DNA of 64,000 nucleotides from the NCBI GenBank assembly GCA_035938875.1, contig DASZGL010000010.1, forward strand, positions 1 to 64,000, in the 5' to 3' direction. Shown piece by piece: positions 15,801 to 24,596 of the stretch. Positions within the stretch are counted from its first letter, which is position 1, and every line of letters begins with the position of its first letter. The notes beneath the pieces were generated by a model. The model had not been told where the DNA came from. It searched no databases and worked only from the letters and a program-made list of their open reading frames with translations. Source of the DNA: DASZGL01 sp035938875. GTDB taxonomy: Bacteria > Chloroflexota > Dormibacteria > Aeolococcales > Aeolococcaceae. A program made the position numbers and the translations under genes.

Positions 15801-16861
15801 GCGCCGACCACCTCCTCGGGAGCCTCCTGGGCAAGTGGGCTCAGCGGGTCGATGTCGCTGACCTCGGTGGCACGCACCTCGTCCTGCTTGGCGGTGTACA
15901 GGTAACAGGCCACGGCCCGCTTCGGTGCGATGTCCTCGAGCGCCGGGAATGCGCTGTCGCACGGCTCGAACTTGTCCGGACAGCGCGGCGCGAAGGTGCA
16001 GCCTGGAGGCAGGTTGAGCGGGTGCGGAACGGTGCCCTTGATGACCTCGAGCCGGTGTCCGATCTGCGCCGGTTTGGGGATGGACCGGAGCAATCCCTGA
16101 GTGTAGGGATGCTGCGGGTCGTGGAAAATGTCGTCGACGGGGCCGCGCTCGACGATCTTGCCCGCGTACATCACCACCACGTTCGCGGCCACCTCGGCGA
16201 TGACGCCGAGGTCGTGGGTGATCATCATCACCGCCATGTTCTCGGTGTCCTTGAGCCCCTTGATGAGCTCGAGGATCTGCGCCTGGATGGTGACGTCGAG
16301 CGCGGTCGTCGGCTCGTCGGCGATGAGCAGCTTCGGCTTGCAGGCCAGCGCCATGGCAATCATCACCCGCTGACGCATCCCGCCCGACATCTGGTGGGGA
16401 TAGTCGCGGACGCGTTTGTCCGGCGAGGGGATGCCGACCTGGACGAAGAGGTCGACGACGCGGCGCGCCGCCTCCTCGTCGCTGACGCCGAGGTGGCGCT
16501 GGATGGACTCGCCGATCTGGTCGCCGACGCGAAACACCGGGTTCAGCGAGGTCATCGGCTCCTGGAAGATCATGGCGATGTCGTTGCCGCGCACGTCCTC
16601 CATCTCGTCGTCGGTGAGCTCGAGCAGGTTGCGGCCCTGGAAGAAGACGCGCCCGGCGACGGTGCGCCCCGGCCGGCTGAGCAGCCGCATGATGCTCAGC
16701 GCGGTGATGCTCTTGCCACAGCCAGACTCACCGACGATGCCCAGAGTCTCGCCCTCGTCGACGGTGAAGTTGACACCGTCGACAGCGCGGACGATGCCGT
16801 CGTTGGTGGCGAAGTGGGTGCGCAACCCCTCGACGGCGAGGAGCGGCTCGGATGCAGGCAA
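15797..16861 (-). CDS. Oligopeptide/dipeptide ABC transporter ATP-binding protein (DppD/OppD type)
   Basis: 354 residues. Walker A GESGCGKSIT near residue 45, IFQEPMTSLNP, signature MSGGMRQRVMIAMAL, Walker B LLIADEPTTALDVT, switch His in ITHDLG, and the C-terminal oligopeptide-transporter extension (HPYTQGLLRSIP, PPGCTFAPRCP). It pairs with the downstream ATPase to power uptake through the two permeases encoded upstream. The gap to the permease gene is six bases. Confidence 0.95.
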   Translation of the reverse strand: MPASEPLLAVEGLRTHFATNDGIVRAVDGVNFTVDEGETLGIVGESGCGKSITALSIMRLLSRPGRTVAGRVFFQGRNLLELTDDEMEDVRGNDIAMIFQEPMTSLNPVFRVGDQIGESIQRHLGVSDEEAARRVVDLFVQVGIPSPDKRVRDYPHQMSGGMRQRVMIAMALACKPKLLIADEPTTALDVTIQAQILELIKGLKDTENMAVMMITHDLGVIAEVAANVVVMYAGKIVERGPVDDIFHDPQHPYTQGLLRSIPKPAQIGHRLEVIKGTVPHPLNLPPGCTFAPRCPDKFEPCDSAFPALEDIAPKRAVACYLYTAKQDEVRATEVSDIDPLSPLAQEAPEEVVGA

Positions 16862-16867
16862 GGGCTC

Positions 16868-17845
16868 TCAGCGTTCCAGTGAGCGCGGGTCGAAGGCGTC
16901 GCGGAGTGCGTCGCCGATGTAGTTGAAGGAGAGGACGGTGATGAGGATCAGGAAGCCCGGCCACAGCGCAAAGTAGACGCCGTTGGGATCGAAGATCTTG
17001 TTTCGTCCGTCGTCGAGCAGATTGCCCCAGGTGGCTGTCGGCGGGTTGATGCCGTAGCCGAGGAAGGACAGTGCTGACTCGGTGAGGATGGCGGCGCCGA
17101 CGGTGAGCGACGCGGAGACGACGATCGGCCCCAGCGCGTTGGGCAGCAGGTGCCGGGTGATGATGCGCAGTCGCGACGTGCCCACCGCTCGGGCGGCTTC
17201 GACGAACTCCTTCTCCCTGACGCTGAGCACGACAGACCGCACGATACGCGCTGTCGTCGGCCAGAAGATCAGTGAGATGCCCAGGACGACGAAGAACCCG
17301 GCCTCCAACGGGCCGAACTGACCGTTGGAGTTGAAGGTCTTCACGAAGATGATGAGGATGAGGATGCTGGGGATGCTGAGCACCGCGTTGGTCACTGCCG
17401 AGATGGCCGCATCGACGACGCCGCCCAGGAAGCCGGCAAGTGCGCCCATGGTCGTGGCGATGAGCATGGTGAGGATGGTCACGGTGAAGCCGACCAGCAG
17501 CGACACCTGGCCACCCTTGAGGTTGCGCAGCAGCAGGTCACGCCCGTCGCTGTCGGTGCCCAGCAGGTGGAAGTGCGACCCGGGGCAGAAGGCGCTGTTG
17601 GTGGTGGCGGTCGACAGCGGACCCAGGTCCGTTTGGTTGAGATCGACGCACTCGCTGGGAAGGGCGAAGGGAAGGATGTAACAGGCGAAGATGAGCAGCC
17701 CAAGCGTGATCGCGGCGACCAGGGCGATGCGCCTGGACCTGAAACGGCGCCAGACGAGCCTGTAGTAGCCGACCTCCTTGGTGGTCTCGAAGTCGATCGC
17801 CGTCGGCGTCGGGACGGGCGTCAGAACGGGGATATTGGTGGCCAT
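16868..17845 (-). CDS. Oligopeptide/dipeptide ABC transporter permease (DppC/OppC type)
   Basis: 325 residues. N-terminal cytoplasmic segment, a first TM helix near residues 40-60 (ALVAAITLGLLIFACYILPF), an external loop carrying LGTDSDGRDLLLR near residue 95 (the DppC hallmark before the core), then five more TM helices and the EAA loop EAARAVGTSRLRIITRHLLPN near residue 240. It forms the transmembrane pore with the other permease. Three bases separate it from the upstream permease gene. An unrecognised 60-residue external insert contains two Cys. Confidence 0.94.
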   Translation of the reverse strand: MATNIPVLTPVPTPTAIDFETTKEVGYYRLVWRRFRSRRIALVAAITLGLLIFACYILPFALPSECVDLNQTDLGPLSTATTNSAFCPGSHFHLLGTDSDGRDLLLRNLKGGQVSLLVGFTVTILTMLIATTMGALAGFLGGVVDAAISAVTNAVLSIPSILILIIFVKTFNSNGQFGPLEAGFFVVLGISLIFWPTTARIVRSVVLSVREKEFVEAARAVGTSRLRIITRHLLPNALGPIVVSASLTVGAAILTESALSFLGYGINPPTATWGNLLDDGRNKIFDPNGVYFALWPGFLILITVLSFNYIGDALRDAFDPRSLER

Positions 17846-17848
17846 GGC

Positions 17849-18871
17849 TTAGCGTTTCTCGTAGGAGATTCGTGGATCGGCCCAGGTGTAGGCGACGTCG
17901 GCGATGAGGTTGCCTATCACCACGAGCATGCTGAGGATCAGGGCGATGCCGATGAGTATGGGAAAGTCGTTGGCCGACGCCGAGCTGACGAACAGCTGGC
18001 CCATTCCCGGCCAGTTGAACACCACCTCGGTGATGATGGCGCCGACGAACAGAGTGGGAATGTCCAGGCCCATCAGCGTGATGAATGGCAACAGCGAGTT
18101 GCGGAAGGCATGGCGGATCACCACGCGTTTACCGGCGAGCCCCTTGGCCCTGGCCGTTCGGATGTAGTCCTGGCTGAGCACCTCGAGCATGGCGCTGCGG
18201 ATGAAGCGCGCGTAACTGGCGACGCTCTGCACCGCGAGCACGATGACGGGCAGCACCAGGTGCCAGGCAAGGTCGAGCAGTCCGCTGTCCACCCCGTTGC
18301 TGTGTTGACCTCCTGACGGAAAGATGTTGCCCAATCCGTGCTCATAGGGGAACACCGCAAAGGCGTAGATCAGCATGGTGCCGAACCAGTAGTTGGGTAT
18401 CGATATGCCCACGAAAGAAAGGCTGGTCACCGTGTTGTCCAGCCGCGAATACTGCTTGACCGCGCTGATGATGCCGATGGGCACGGCGACGAGCAGGGTG
18501 AAGATATAGGAGGTGATCATCAGCTCCGCGGTGGCCGGTAGGCGGATGCTGATCTCGTCGTACACGGTGGTGTGCAGCGGCACCGACTCGCCGAGGTCGG
18601 GCGGGTTGGGGGCGTGCGGTGGCCACCCCCACCAGGTCCAGAAGGGCTTGGAGATGTTCTTGAGAAAGACGGCGTACTGGTTGAGGAACGGAGTGTCGGC
18701 GCCGAAGCGGGCCTTGATCGCCTCGATCTGCGCCTGACTCTGGTTGGGGCGGTTGATCAGCAGCGCGTAGGGCTTGTCGGGGAGGAGCTGCTGGAAGACG
18801 AACATGACGAAGGTGATGGCCAGGACCGTCAACGCCCCGAGGACGAGGCGTCTGATGATGAACTTCGTCAT
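17849..18871 (-). CDS. Oligopeptide/dipeptide ABC transporter permease (DppB/OppB type)
   Basis: 340 residues. Begins MTKFIIRRLVLGALTVLAIT, typical for DppB, followed by a long external loop (about residues 30-130) with a Trp/Pro-rich stretch, then five TM helices and the EAA loop with RTARAKGLAGKRVVIRHAFRN near residue 245. The ATG at 18871 is preceded by a weak ribosome site (agag). A 207-base gap with strong hairpins separates it from the binding-protein gene, suggesting the binding protein is made in excess over the membrane parts. Confidence 0.94.
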   Translation of the reverse strand: MTKFIIRRLVLGALTVLAITFVMFVFQQLLPDKPYALLINRPNQSQAQIEAIKARFGADTPFLNQYAVFLKNISKPFWTWWGWPPHAPNPPDLGESVPLHTTVYDEISIRLPATAELMITSYIFTLLVAVPIGIISAVKQYSRLDNTVTSLSFVGISIPNYWFGTMLIYAFAVFPYEHGLGNIFPSGGQHSNGVDSGLLDLAWHLVLPVIVLAVQSVASYARFIRSAMLEVLSQDYIRTARAKGLAGKRVVIRHAFRNSLLPFITLMGLDIPTLFVGAIITEVVFNWPGMGQLFVSSASANDFPILIGIALILSMLVVIGNLIADVAYTWADPRISYEKR

Positions 18872-18998
18872 CGCTCTCTCAACACCCCCGCACGACCCCG
18901 CCAACCTGGCGACCACCCGGCCGGTGGGCCGAGTATAGCAACCGGTTTTCGGCTTCTTTCGAATTCACTGGAGACCATTCGGTGAGCCGCTGAGAGGT

Positions 18999-19029
18999 GC
19001 CCCGGGGACCCGCCGTGGGTCCCCGGGGC
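18999..19029 (-). terminator. Strong hairpin between binding-protein and permease genes
   Basis: A perfect 13-bp stem (18999-19011 with 19017-19029) around a five-base loop, entirely G/C-rich. A second small hairpin (cacccgcc/ggcgggtg, 19053-19069) lies closer to the binding-protein stop. No T-tract follows, so partial termination or 3'-end protection of the binding-protein message is more likely than full termination. The rest of 18872-19078 has no coding evidence. Confidence 0.55.
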
Positions 19030-19078
19030 CTTCCCCTCTGTTCAAGGTTTCACACCCGCCGGGCGGGTGCTGGCTGGT

Positions 19079-21064
19079 CTACGCCTGGCAGACGCCTCCG
19101 GTGCAGAACCAGTCGTACAGGTTGTAGGTCCAGACCAGGTCGTTGCGCTTCAGACCCTTGAGCTTGGTCGAGTAGCTGTTGACCGTGACCTGCTGGTAGA
19201 GCGGGAGCTCGGGCAGGGCGGCCGCGAGGATCTTCGCCGCGTCCTGGTACGCCGCTGTCCGGACGGACAGGTCGACGCTTTGACGGGCCTTGTTGAAGGC
19301 AGCGTCCAGTGCGGGATCACAGATGCCCGTGTCGTTCTGTCCCTGGCCGCTGTTGGCGGCGGATGGGATCTGACCGCACGTGTAGCCGGGGAAGTAGCTG
19401 TCGGGTTCGGCAGGCGAGGACATCGTGTTCGTGTACATCGCCATGTCGAACTTGTGGTTGTAGAGCACGCCGCCGCCACTGAATGGGCCGAAGAGCGTGC
19501 CGGCCTTGACGGTCTCCAGCTGGTTGCCGGCGATGAAGATGCCGATCGCCTGCAGGTCCTGCTGGATGGCCACCTGGGCGTCAGCACGCGCCTGGTTGCC
19601 CGAGGTGGTGACGAAGTGGAGGTCGAGGCACTTGCCGGTCAGATCGGCTCGGCCTGCACCGCCGTGGCAGCTCGCGGCGAGCTTGTAGCCGGCGGCGTCG
19701 AGGTCCGACTTCGCCTTGGCGACGTCGTACGCCGTGACGGTGACCTCGGGGCTCTTGGCGTACTCAGCGCCGAGGTAGAGCCACGAGTCGGCGGGAACGA
19801 CGGTCGCTTTCGCGGCGATGGTGTCGACGATCTGCTGGCGGTTGATGCCCTCCAGTAGCGCCTTGCGCAGCTTCGGATCAGCGAGGGCGGGGTTGCCGGT
19901 GTTGGTGGCACCGCACTTGCCCGCTGTTCCTGTCTGCGAGCACAGGTTGAGGTCGATCTTCTCAGCACCGGAGTCCGGGATCGTCTCGACGGCGAGCTTG
20001 CCGCCTGCCGCCGCGGTCTGGAGGTCCTTGAGGAACCGAAGCCGGTAGTCCATGCCGAAGTCGATCGATCCCGCCTTGGCCTCGGCCAGCTGGGTCGGCG
20101 TGTCGGCCTCGATCTTGAAGTCGACGACGTCGAGGTTTGGCTGGTGGGCCTTGTTCCAGTACTTCTTGTTGGGAACCAGCTTGATGTCCTTGGTCTTGTT
20201 GTAGGCCTGGAGGACGTACGGGCCGGTGCCCACGATGATGTTGTCGAGGGTGTCGGTGCCCTTGAAGGCATTGGGGTTGCCGCTGCCGACGCTCAGGTCG
20301 ACCGTCTGGGGCGTCTTCTCGAGGTCACCGTTGGTGGCGAACGCCGCCTCCAGCTGCTTGGCTGGCAGGACCCCGCCCACACCGGTGAGGATCGACAGGT
20401 AGGGACCGAACTGCGTCGAGAAGTCGATCGTCACCTGGGTCGGGCTGTCCTCGGTGCACTTGATGATCTGGTCCCAGCCCGACGTGCTGAGGATGGCGGT
20501 GGGGTTCTTGTCCTTGTACTTCAGCCAGAAGAAGTTCACCGTGTCGCACACGTCGTGGGCGGTGAAGGTCGCCCCGTCCTGCCACAGAACGCCGCTCTGC
20601 AGCGGGTAGGTGACGCACAGCTTGGCGGCCGAGTTGGCGCACCCCGAGGTCTTGACCAGGCCGTTGGCCGTGGTCGGCACCTTGGTGGCCAACCATGGCT
20701 GGTAGAAATCCGCCTGGGTCTTGGCGTTCGACGTCTCCTCGGTCGAGCGGTACCAGAGGAGTCCCTCGGAGATGGGGGCGTCGACCGCGTAGGAGAAGGT
20801 CATGCTGTCGGTGATCCCATCGGCAAGGAAGCTCGACGGCTCCTGCGGGGTGCCGATGGTCATGGTCCCGCCCTTGGTGGCGACCGCGCAGCTGACGCTG
20901 GCCGACGAGCCGGTGCCATTGCTCACCTCGACCTGGCCCGAGGGACATCCCGCCTGAGCCGAGGACGAGGACGAGGAGCTCGAGGAGCTGCCGCAGGCGG
21001 CGAGGATCAGCGTCCCCCCACCGAGCAGAACCGCGGCCTTGCGTCTCATCGAGAGGATCTTCAT
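19079..21064 (-). CDS. Peptide ABC transporter substrate-binding lipoprotein (SBP family 5)
   Basis: 661 residues. A lipoprotein signal with lipobox LILAACG at about residue 24, then a run of ten serines as a linker, then a family-5 solute-binding domain: TIGTPQEPSSF at the start of lobe I, the VTYPLQSGVLWQDGATFTAHD stretch (typical family motif of loading region), GTGPYVLQAYN, and LRKALLEGINRQQIVD in the hinge. It captures peptides or another ligand outside the membrane and delivers it to the permeases. A good ribosome site (ggaggtg) precedes the ATG. At 661 residues it is somewhat longer than typical 520-600. First gene of the transporter operon, divergent from the two-component system. Confidence 0.93.
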   Translation of the reverse strand: MKILSMRRKAAVLLGGGTLILAACGSSSSSSSSSSAQAGCPSGQVEVSNGTGSSASVSCAVATKGGTMTIGTPQEPSSFLADGITDSMTFSYAVDAPISEGLLWYRSTEETSNAKTQADFYQPWLATKVPTTANGLVKTSGCANSAAKLCVTYPLQSGVLWQDGATFTAHDVCDTVNFFWLKYKDKNPTAILSTSGWDQIIKCTEDSPTQVTIDFSTQFGPYLSILTGVGGVLPAKQLEAAFATNGDLEKTPQTVDLSVGSGNPNAFKGTDTLDNIIVGTGPYVLQAYNKTKDIKLVPNKKYWNKAHQPNLDVVDFKIEADTPTQLAEAKAGSIDFGMDYRLRFLKDLQTAAAGGKLAVETIPDSGAEKIDLNLCSQTGTAGKCGATNTGNPALADPKLRKALLEGINRQQIVDTIAAKATVVPADSWLYLGAEYAKSPEVTVTAYDVAKAKSDLDAAGYKLAASCHGGAGRADLTGKCLDLHFVTTSGNQARADAQVAIQQDLQAIGIFIAGNQLETVKAGTLFGPFSGGGVLYNHKFDMAMYTNTMSSPAEPDSYFPGYTCGQIPSAANSGQGQNDTGICDPALDAAFNKARQSVDLSVRTAAYQDAAKILAAALPELPLYQQVTVNSYSTKLKGLKRNDLVWTYNLYDWFCTGGVCQA

Positions 21065-21330
21065 GCACACCTCCAGGTCACTGCCGTCTGGACTGCGCGG
21101 GGACGTGCAGCCCCACCGGGACTGTCGACCGTCGTTGGACGTGGGCGGTCGCCCGGCGGCGCCATTCTGCGCACGGTAACCTGGGGCTGCATCCCCCACT
21201 GGGGTGATTTTTCTCGCCTGGCGGCGAGGTTGACAGCCGCGACCTCGCATCGGTTTTCGCGAATACGCTGCCGTATACTCGGGCGGCTTGCGCCAAGCGG
21301 CGTCGCCAGCGCCCAGCGCGACCCGCACCT
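21065..21330. promoter_or_regulatory. Divergent control region between transporter and two-component genes
   Basis: For the plus strand, TATACT (21274-21279) is a good -10 box about 50 bases before the kinase start. For the minus strand, TACCGT (21178-21173) is a possible -10. An imperfect palindrome at 21191-21208 (atcccccac-tggggtgat, six of nine pairs matched) lies near the -35 of the minus-strand promoter and resembles a weak G-tract operator. TTGACA occurs at 21230-21235 but with no -10 at standard spacing. Assignments are by eye. Confidence 0.4.
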
Positions 21331-23946
21331 ATGAGTCCACGCCGCCTGCTCCGCCTCCGCCGCCCCATGGGCCGGCACCGGTTCCGGACGCGCCTGTTGA
21401 CCGGGATGCTGGCGGTCTCCCTGGTTCCCCTGGCGATTTTTGCCGCGGTCGTCGCCCTCGACCTGGGCTCGATCAGCCGTTCGACCGTCGACGAGGCCAA
21501 CAACAGCATCCTCGCCGACCAGGTGGACGCCCACCAGCGCCAGCTCGGCGCCGCGGTGACCACGGCGTTCCAGCTCAAGCTCACGGCAGTGACCGCCCAA
21601 CTGCGGGCTCTGCACGACGCCGCGGCCACCGAGCTGGCCAAGCCGGCCCCGCCGCCGGAAGGCGCGCCCTTCGACGAGTTCCAGGGGCTCCATTTCATCA
21701 ACCGTCCCAGCCTGGACACCGTCATCGTGGGACGAACCACCGCCGCCGGCGCTCCGTTTGACGCCTCCCGCGCCGCGGCCGACACCTCGCGAACCGCGGG
21801 GCTGGTCCCCGCCATGCAGGCCGCCCTCGCCGGCGACGCCGACATCCAGGCAGCGTGGATCACCGACGCCGACGGCGTCGTCGTTCGCACCGTTCCCACG
21901 CTCAACCTGGCCTCGCGCGTGGGCCACGGTGTCGACCCTGTCAACCTGTTGGGGCGCAATGGCAACGCACCCTTCTCCGCGGTGGCGCGCGATGCCGGCG
22001 CTGCAGCGGCGCAACCCGCGGTGTGGTCGACACCGGACTCAGGCCAATCGGGAATCGACATCTCCTGGAGTGACGCCTACCCGACGGCCAGTGCCGGCGA
22101 GCTCGGGCTGACCGCGTGGAGCACACTGGACGTTGTGGGCGGCCACCACTTCAAGGTCGGGCTCGACGTCGGCGTCGGCGCACTCGCCGGTGGCCTGCTC
22201 GATCCCACGCTGTCGGGAGGGTCAGGTGCGTACACCCTGCTGCTCAGCAGCGGCAACGTGCTGCTGGCCGTGGCCGGGGATCAGAAAGGTGCGACCGCGG
22301 ACTTCAACCTCCCCGCGCAGTGGAGCGGCGCTCAGCTGCCCGTCAGCAGCAACAACGGATTCGGCGACGGACTCCTGGGCGTGGAGCGCACCGGCCGAGC
22401 CGCGGCACTGCCTGCGCGGCTGCGCAGCGGCACCGATGAGGAGTTCTTCACCGCAACCATCAGCCCTGCCCATTGGGTTGTGGCCACTTCTGTCCCGAAG
22501 ACCAACCTCCTTCCCGAGCAGCCCGGGCTGAGTCGCGGCATCGAGACCGGGGTGCGGCGAATCCTGCTCCATGTCATCCCCGTCGCCGTGCTTCTCTGTG
22601 GACTGGCCTTCCTGCTGGCGACGCTGCTGGCTCGCCGGCTGGTCGGGCCGGTTGGAGCGCTGACCGTCGCCGCCGAACGGCTGGCCGACGGCCACACCGA
22701 CGAGGCGGTCCCCCCGCAGGGGCACGATGAGGTCGGGCTGCTGGCGGCGTCGCTGGAGCGCATGCGCCGTGAGGTCAACGCGTCTCGCGACGCCATCATG
22801 GCCGCGGCGCGCGAGCTGGAGCAGCGCGTCGCCGATCGCACCACCGAGCTGCGCGCCCGCAACGAGGAGCTGGTGGCGCTGAACACCCTGGCGGGGTCAC
22901 TGACCCGCTCGCTCGACCCGCACACCATCCTCGGCGACGCCCTGGAGACGCTTCGCGCCGTCCTCCCCGTCGTCGCCGCGCGCGGCTACGTGCTCGTCGC
23001 CGGTCAGCCGCGAGCGCTGGCCCACTGGAGCGCCGACGGCCTCAGCGAGCTCAACGACGACCTCGCCGCCATCGCCGCCGCCGCCACCGAGGGTCGCGAC
23101 CTGGCGATGCGGCCGGGCGCCAGCGGACCCTTGCTGGGGCTGCCGCTGGAGGCCGGCGACACCGTGCACGGAGCCATCGCCCTGGTGGCGAGACCGGGCT
23201 GGCGGTTGGCGGGACGGACCCGCACTCTGCTCCGCGCCGTCTCCGACCAGGTGGGGCTGGCACTGCGCACCGCCGAGCTCTCCGCCGAGGGACGTGAGCT
23301 GGCCGTCCTCGAGGAGCGCACCCGGCTGGCGCGGGAGATCCACGACACCCTCGCCCAGCAGCTGACCGCCATCGTCCTCCAGCTCGAGGCCGCCGAGGCG
23401 TTCGTCGGCCGCGACCAGCAGCGCGCCCGGGGTGTGGTCGTGGCTGCCCGCGACCTCGCCCGCTCGGCGCTGCAGGAGGCAAGGCGGTCGGTGTGGAACC
23501 TGCGCCCGGCGCCGCTCGACGCCACCGGGCTGGTCGCCGCCATCCAGTTGGAGGTGAGGCGCTGGCAGGCGCGCACCGGCATCGCCGCCACGGTGCGCAC
23601 CCACGACGTACCCATACCGCTGGCGATCGTCCCCCAGGCCGAGGTGGCCATGTTCCGCATCCTCCAGGAGGCGCTCTCCAACGTGGCCCGACACAGCCAC
23701 GCCAGCCACGTCGAGGTCACCCTCGAGGAACACGACGGAGCCCTGGCGCTGTGCATCGCCGACGACGGCGAGGGCATCGAGGTCGGCCGTCCCACCGGCC
23801 CGGACTCCTTCGGGCTGTTGGGCATGGAGGAGCGCGCCCGCCTGGTCGGCGCCGAGCTCGAGCTCGCCGGCACGCCTGGCCACGGGACCAAGGTGATGGT
23901 CAGGTTGCCGCTGGGTGACCGCTCCGCGGTGGCGGTGTCGGCGTGA
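21331..23946 (+). CDS. Membrane sensor histidine kinase, NarL/DesK type, with large external domain
   Basis: 871 residues in order: cytoplasmic Arg-rich start, TM helix 22-42, external sensor of about 360 residues (Cache-like by length and position), TM helix 411-435, HAMP about 435-487, coiled coil, GAF-like domain about 515-650, HisKA_3 with phospho-acceptor His671 in AREIHDTLAQQL, and an ATPase with N box NVARHS near 784 and DDGEGI near 811. Stop overlaps the next gene by four bases. Being divergent from the peptide transporter suggests it senses an external nutrient and controls uptake, but this is inference from position. ATG 21367 is an alternative start. Confidence 0.92.
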   Translation: MSPRRLLRLRRPMGRHRFRTRLLTGMLAVSLVPLAIFAAVVALDLGSISRSTVDEANNSILADQVDAHQRQLGAAVTTAFQLKLTAVTAQLRALHDAAATELAKPAPPPEGAPFDEFQGLHFINRPSLDTVIVGRTTAAGAPFDASRAAADTSRTAGLVPAMQAALAGDADIQAAWITDADGVVVRTVPTLNLASRVGHGVDPVNLLGRNGNAPFSAVARDAGAAAAQPAVWSTPDSGQSGIDISWSDAYPTASAGELGLTAWSTLDVVGGHHFKVGLDVGVGALAGGLLDPTLSGGSGAYTLLLSSGNVLLAVAGDQKGATADFNLPAQWSGAQLPVSSNNGFGDGLLGVERTGRAAALPARLRSGTDEEFFTATISPAHWVVATSVPKTNLLPEQPGLSRGIETGVRRILLHVIPVAVLLCGLAFLLATLLARRLVGPVGALTVAAERLADGHTDEAVPPQGHDEVGLLAASLERMRREVNASRDAIMAAARELEQRVADRTTELRARNEELVALNTLAGSLTRSLDPHTILGDALETLRAVLPVVAARGYVLVAGQPRALAHWSADGLSELNDDLAAIAAAATEGRDLAMRPGASGPLLGLPLEAGDTVHGAIALVARPGWRLAGRTRTLLRAVSDQVGLALRTAELSAEGRELAVLEERTRLAREIHDTLAQQLTAIVLQLEAAEAFVGRDQQRARGVVVAARDLARSALQEARRSVWNLRPAPLDATGLVAAIQLEVRRWQARTGIAATVRTHDVPIPLAIVPQAEVAMFRILQEALSNVARHSHASHVEVTLEEHDGALALCIADDGEGIEVGRPTGPDSFGLLGMEERARLVGAELELAGTPGHGTKVMVRLPLGDRSAVAVSA

Positions 23947-24554
23947 TCAAGGTGCTGGTCGCCGACGATCACCCGGTGGTGCGCCACGGACTGTGCACCA
24001 TGCTCGAGCTCGAGGATGACATCGTCGTCGTCGGTCGCGCCGCTGACGGCGCCGAGGCCGTCGAGCAGGCGCGCACCGCTCATCCCGACATCATCCTGCT
24101 CGACGTGCAGATGCCCAACGTCGACGGCATCGAGGCGCTGCGCCGCATCCGCGCCGAGGATCCGACGGCGCGCGTGATCGTGCTCACCACGTACCGCAAC
24201 GAGGACTACATCTTCCCCTCACTGCAGGCAGGCGCATTGGGATATCTGCTCAAGGACGCTTCGCGCGAGGAGCTGGCGGCGGCAATCCGCGCCGTGGCCC
24301 GTGGTGAGTCGCTGCTCGACCCGCTCGTCGCCGAGACCATGAGCAACGGCCCGCGTCAGGACACGCTGACGCATCGCGAAGTCGAGGTGCTCAAGCTCAT
24401 GGCCGACCAGAAGAGCAACGCGCAGATCGCCGAAATACTCTTTGTCAGCGAGAACACGGTGAAGACCCACGTCAGCAACATCCTCGCCAAACTGGGATGC
24501 GCCGACCGCGCCGCCGCGGTGCTCACCGCGTGGAAGCGGCGGCTGATCGACTAG
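23943..24554 (+). CDS. LuxR/NarL-family response regulator
   Basis: 203 residues. Receiver with ADDH near residue 8, phospho-acceptor in ILLDVQMPNVDG near 54, conserved Thr in VLTTY and Lys in LLKDAS. LuxR-type helix-turn-helix at about 140-200: LTHREVEVLKLMADQKSNAQIA and VKTHVSNILAKLG. GTG start overlaps the kinase stop (GTGA), so the pair is translated together. Cognate regulator of the kinase upstream and probable DNA-binding regulator of the divergent transporter operon. Confidence 0.95.
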   Translation: MIKVLVADDHPVVRHGLCTMLELEDDIVVVGRAADGAEAVEQARTAHPDIILLDVQMPNVDGIEALRRIRAEDPTARVIVLTTYRNEDYIFPSLQAGALGYLLKDASREELAAAIRAVARGESLLDPLVAETMSNGPRQDTLTHREVEVLKLMADQKSNAQIAEILFVSENTVKTHVSNILAKLGCADRAAAVLTAWKRRLID

Positions 24555-24581
24555 GCGCGGGGGCGCCGCGCAGGGGCCGGG

Positions 24582-24587
24582 TAGACT
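24582..24587 (+). promoter_or_regulatory. -10 box of the threonine operon (leaderless)
   Basis: TAGACT, first base 15 bases before the GTG start of hom; the two-component stop is 28 bases upstream. No ribosome site precedes the GTG. Confidence 0.5.
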
Positions 24588-24596
24588 TCGAGCATC

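Noticed and set aside
20950..21000. Serine tract in the binding protein as a phase-variable repeat
   Set aside because: Codons are mixed (agc, tcc, tcg), so slippage is unlikely; it is a normal lipoprotein linker.
21191..21214. Intrinsic terminator (small G/C stem followed by ttttt)
   Set aside because: Stem is only four to five pairs and no plus-strand gene ends here.
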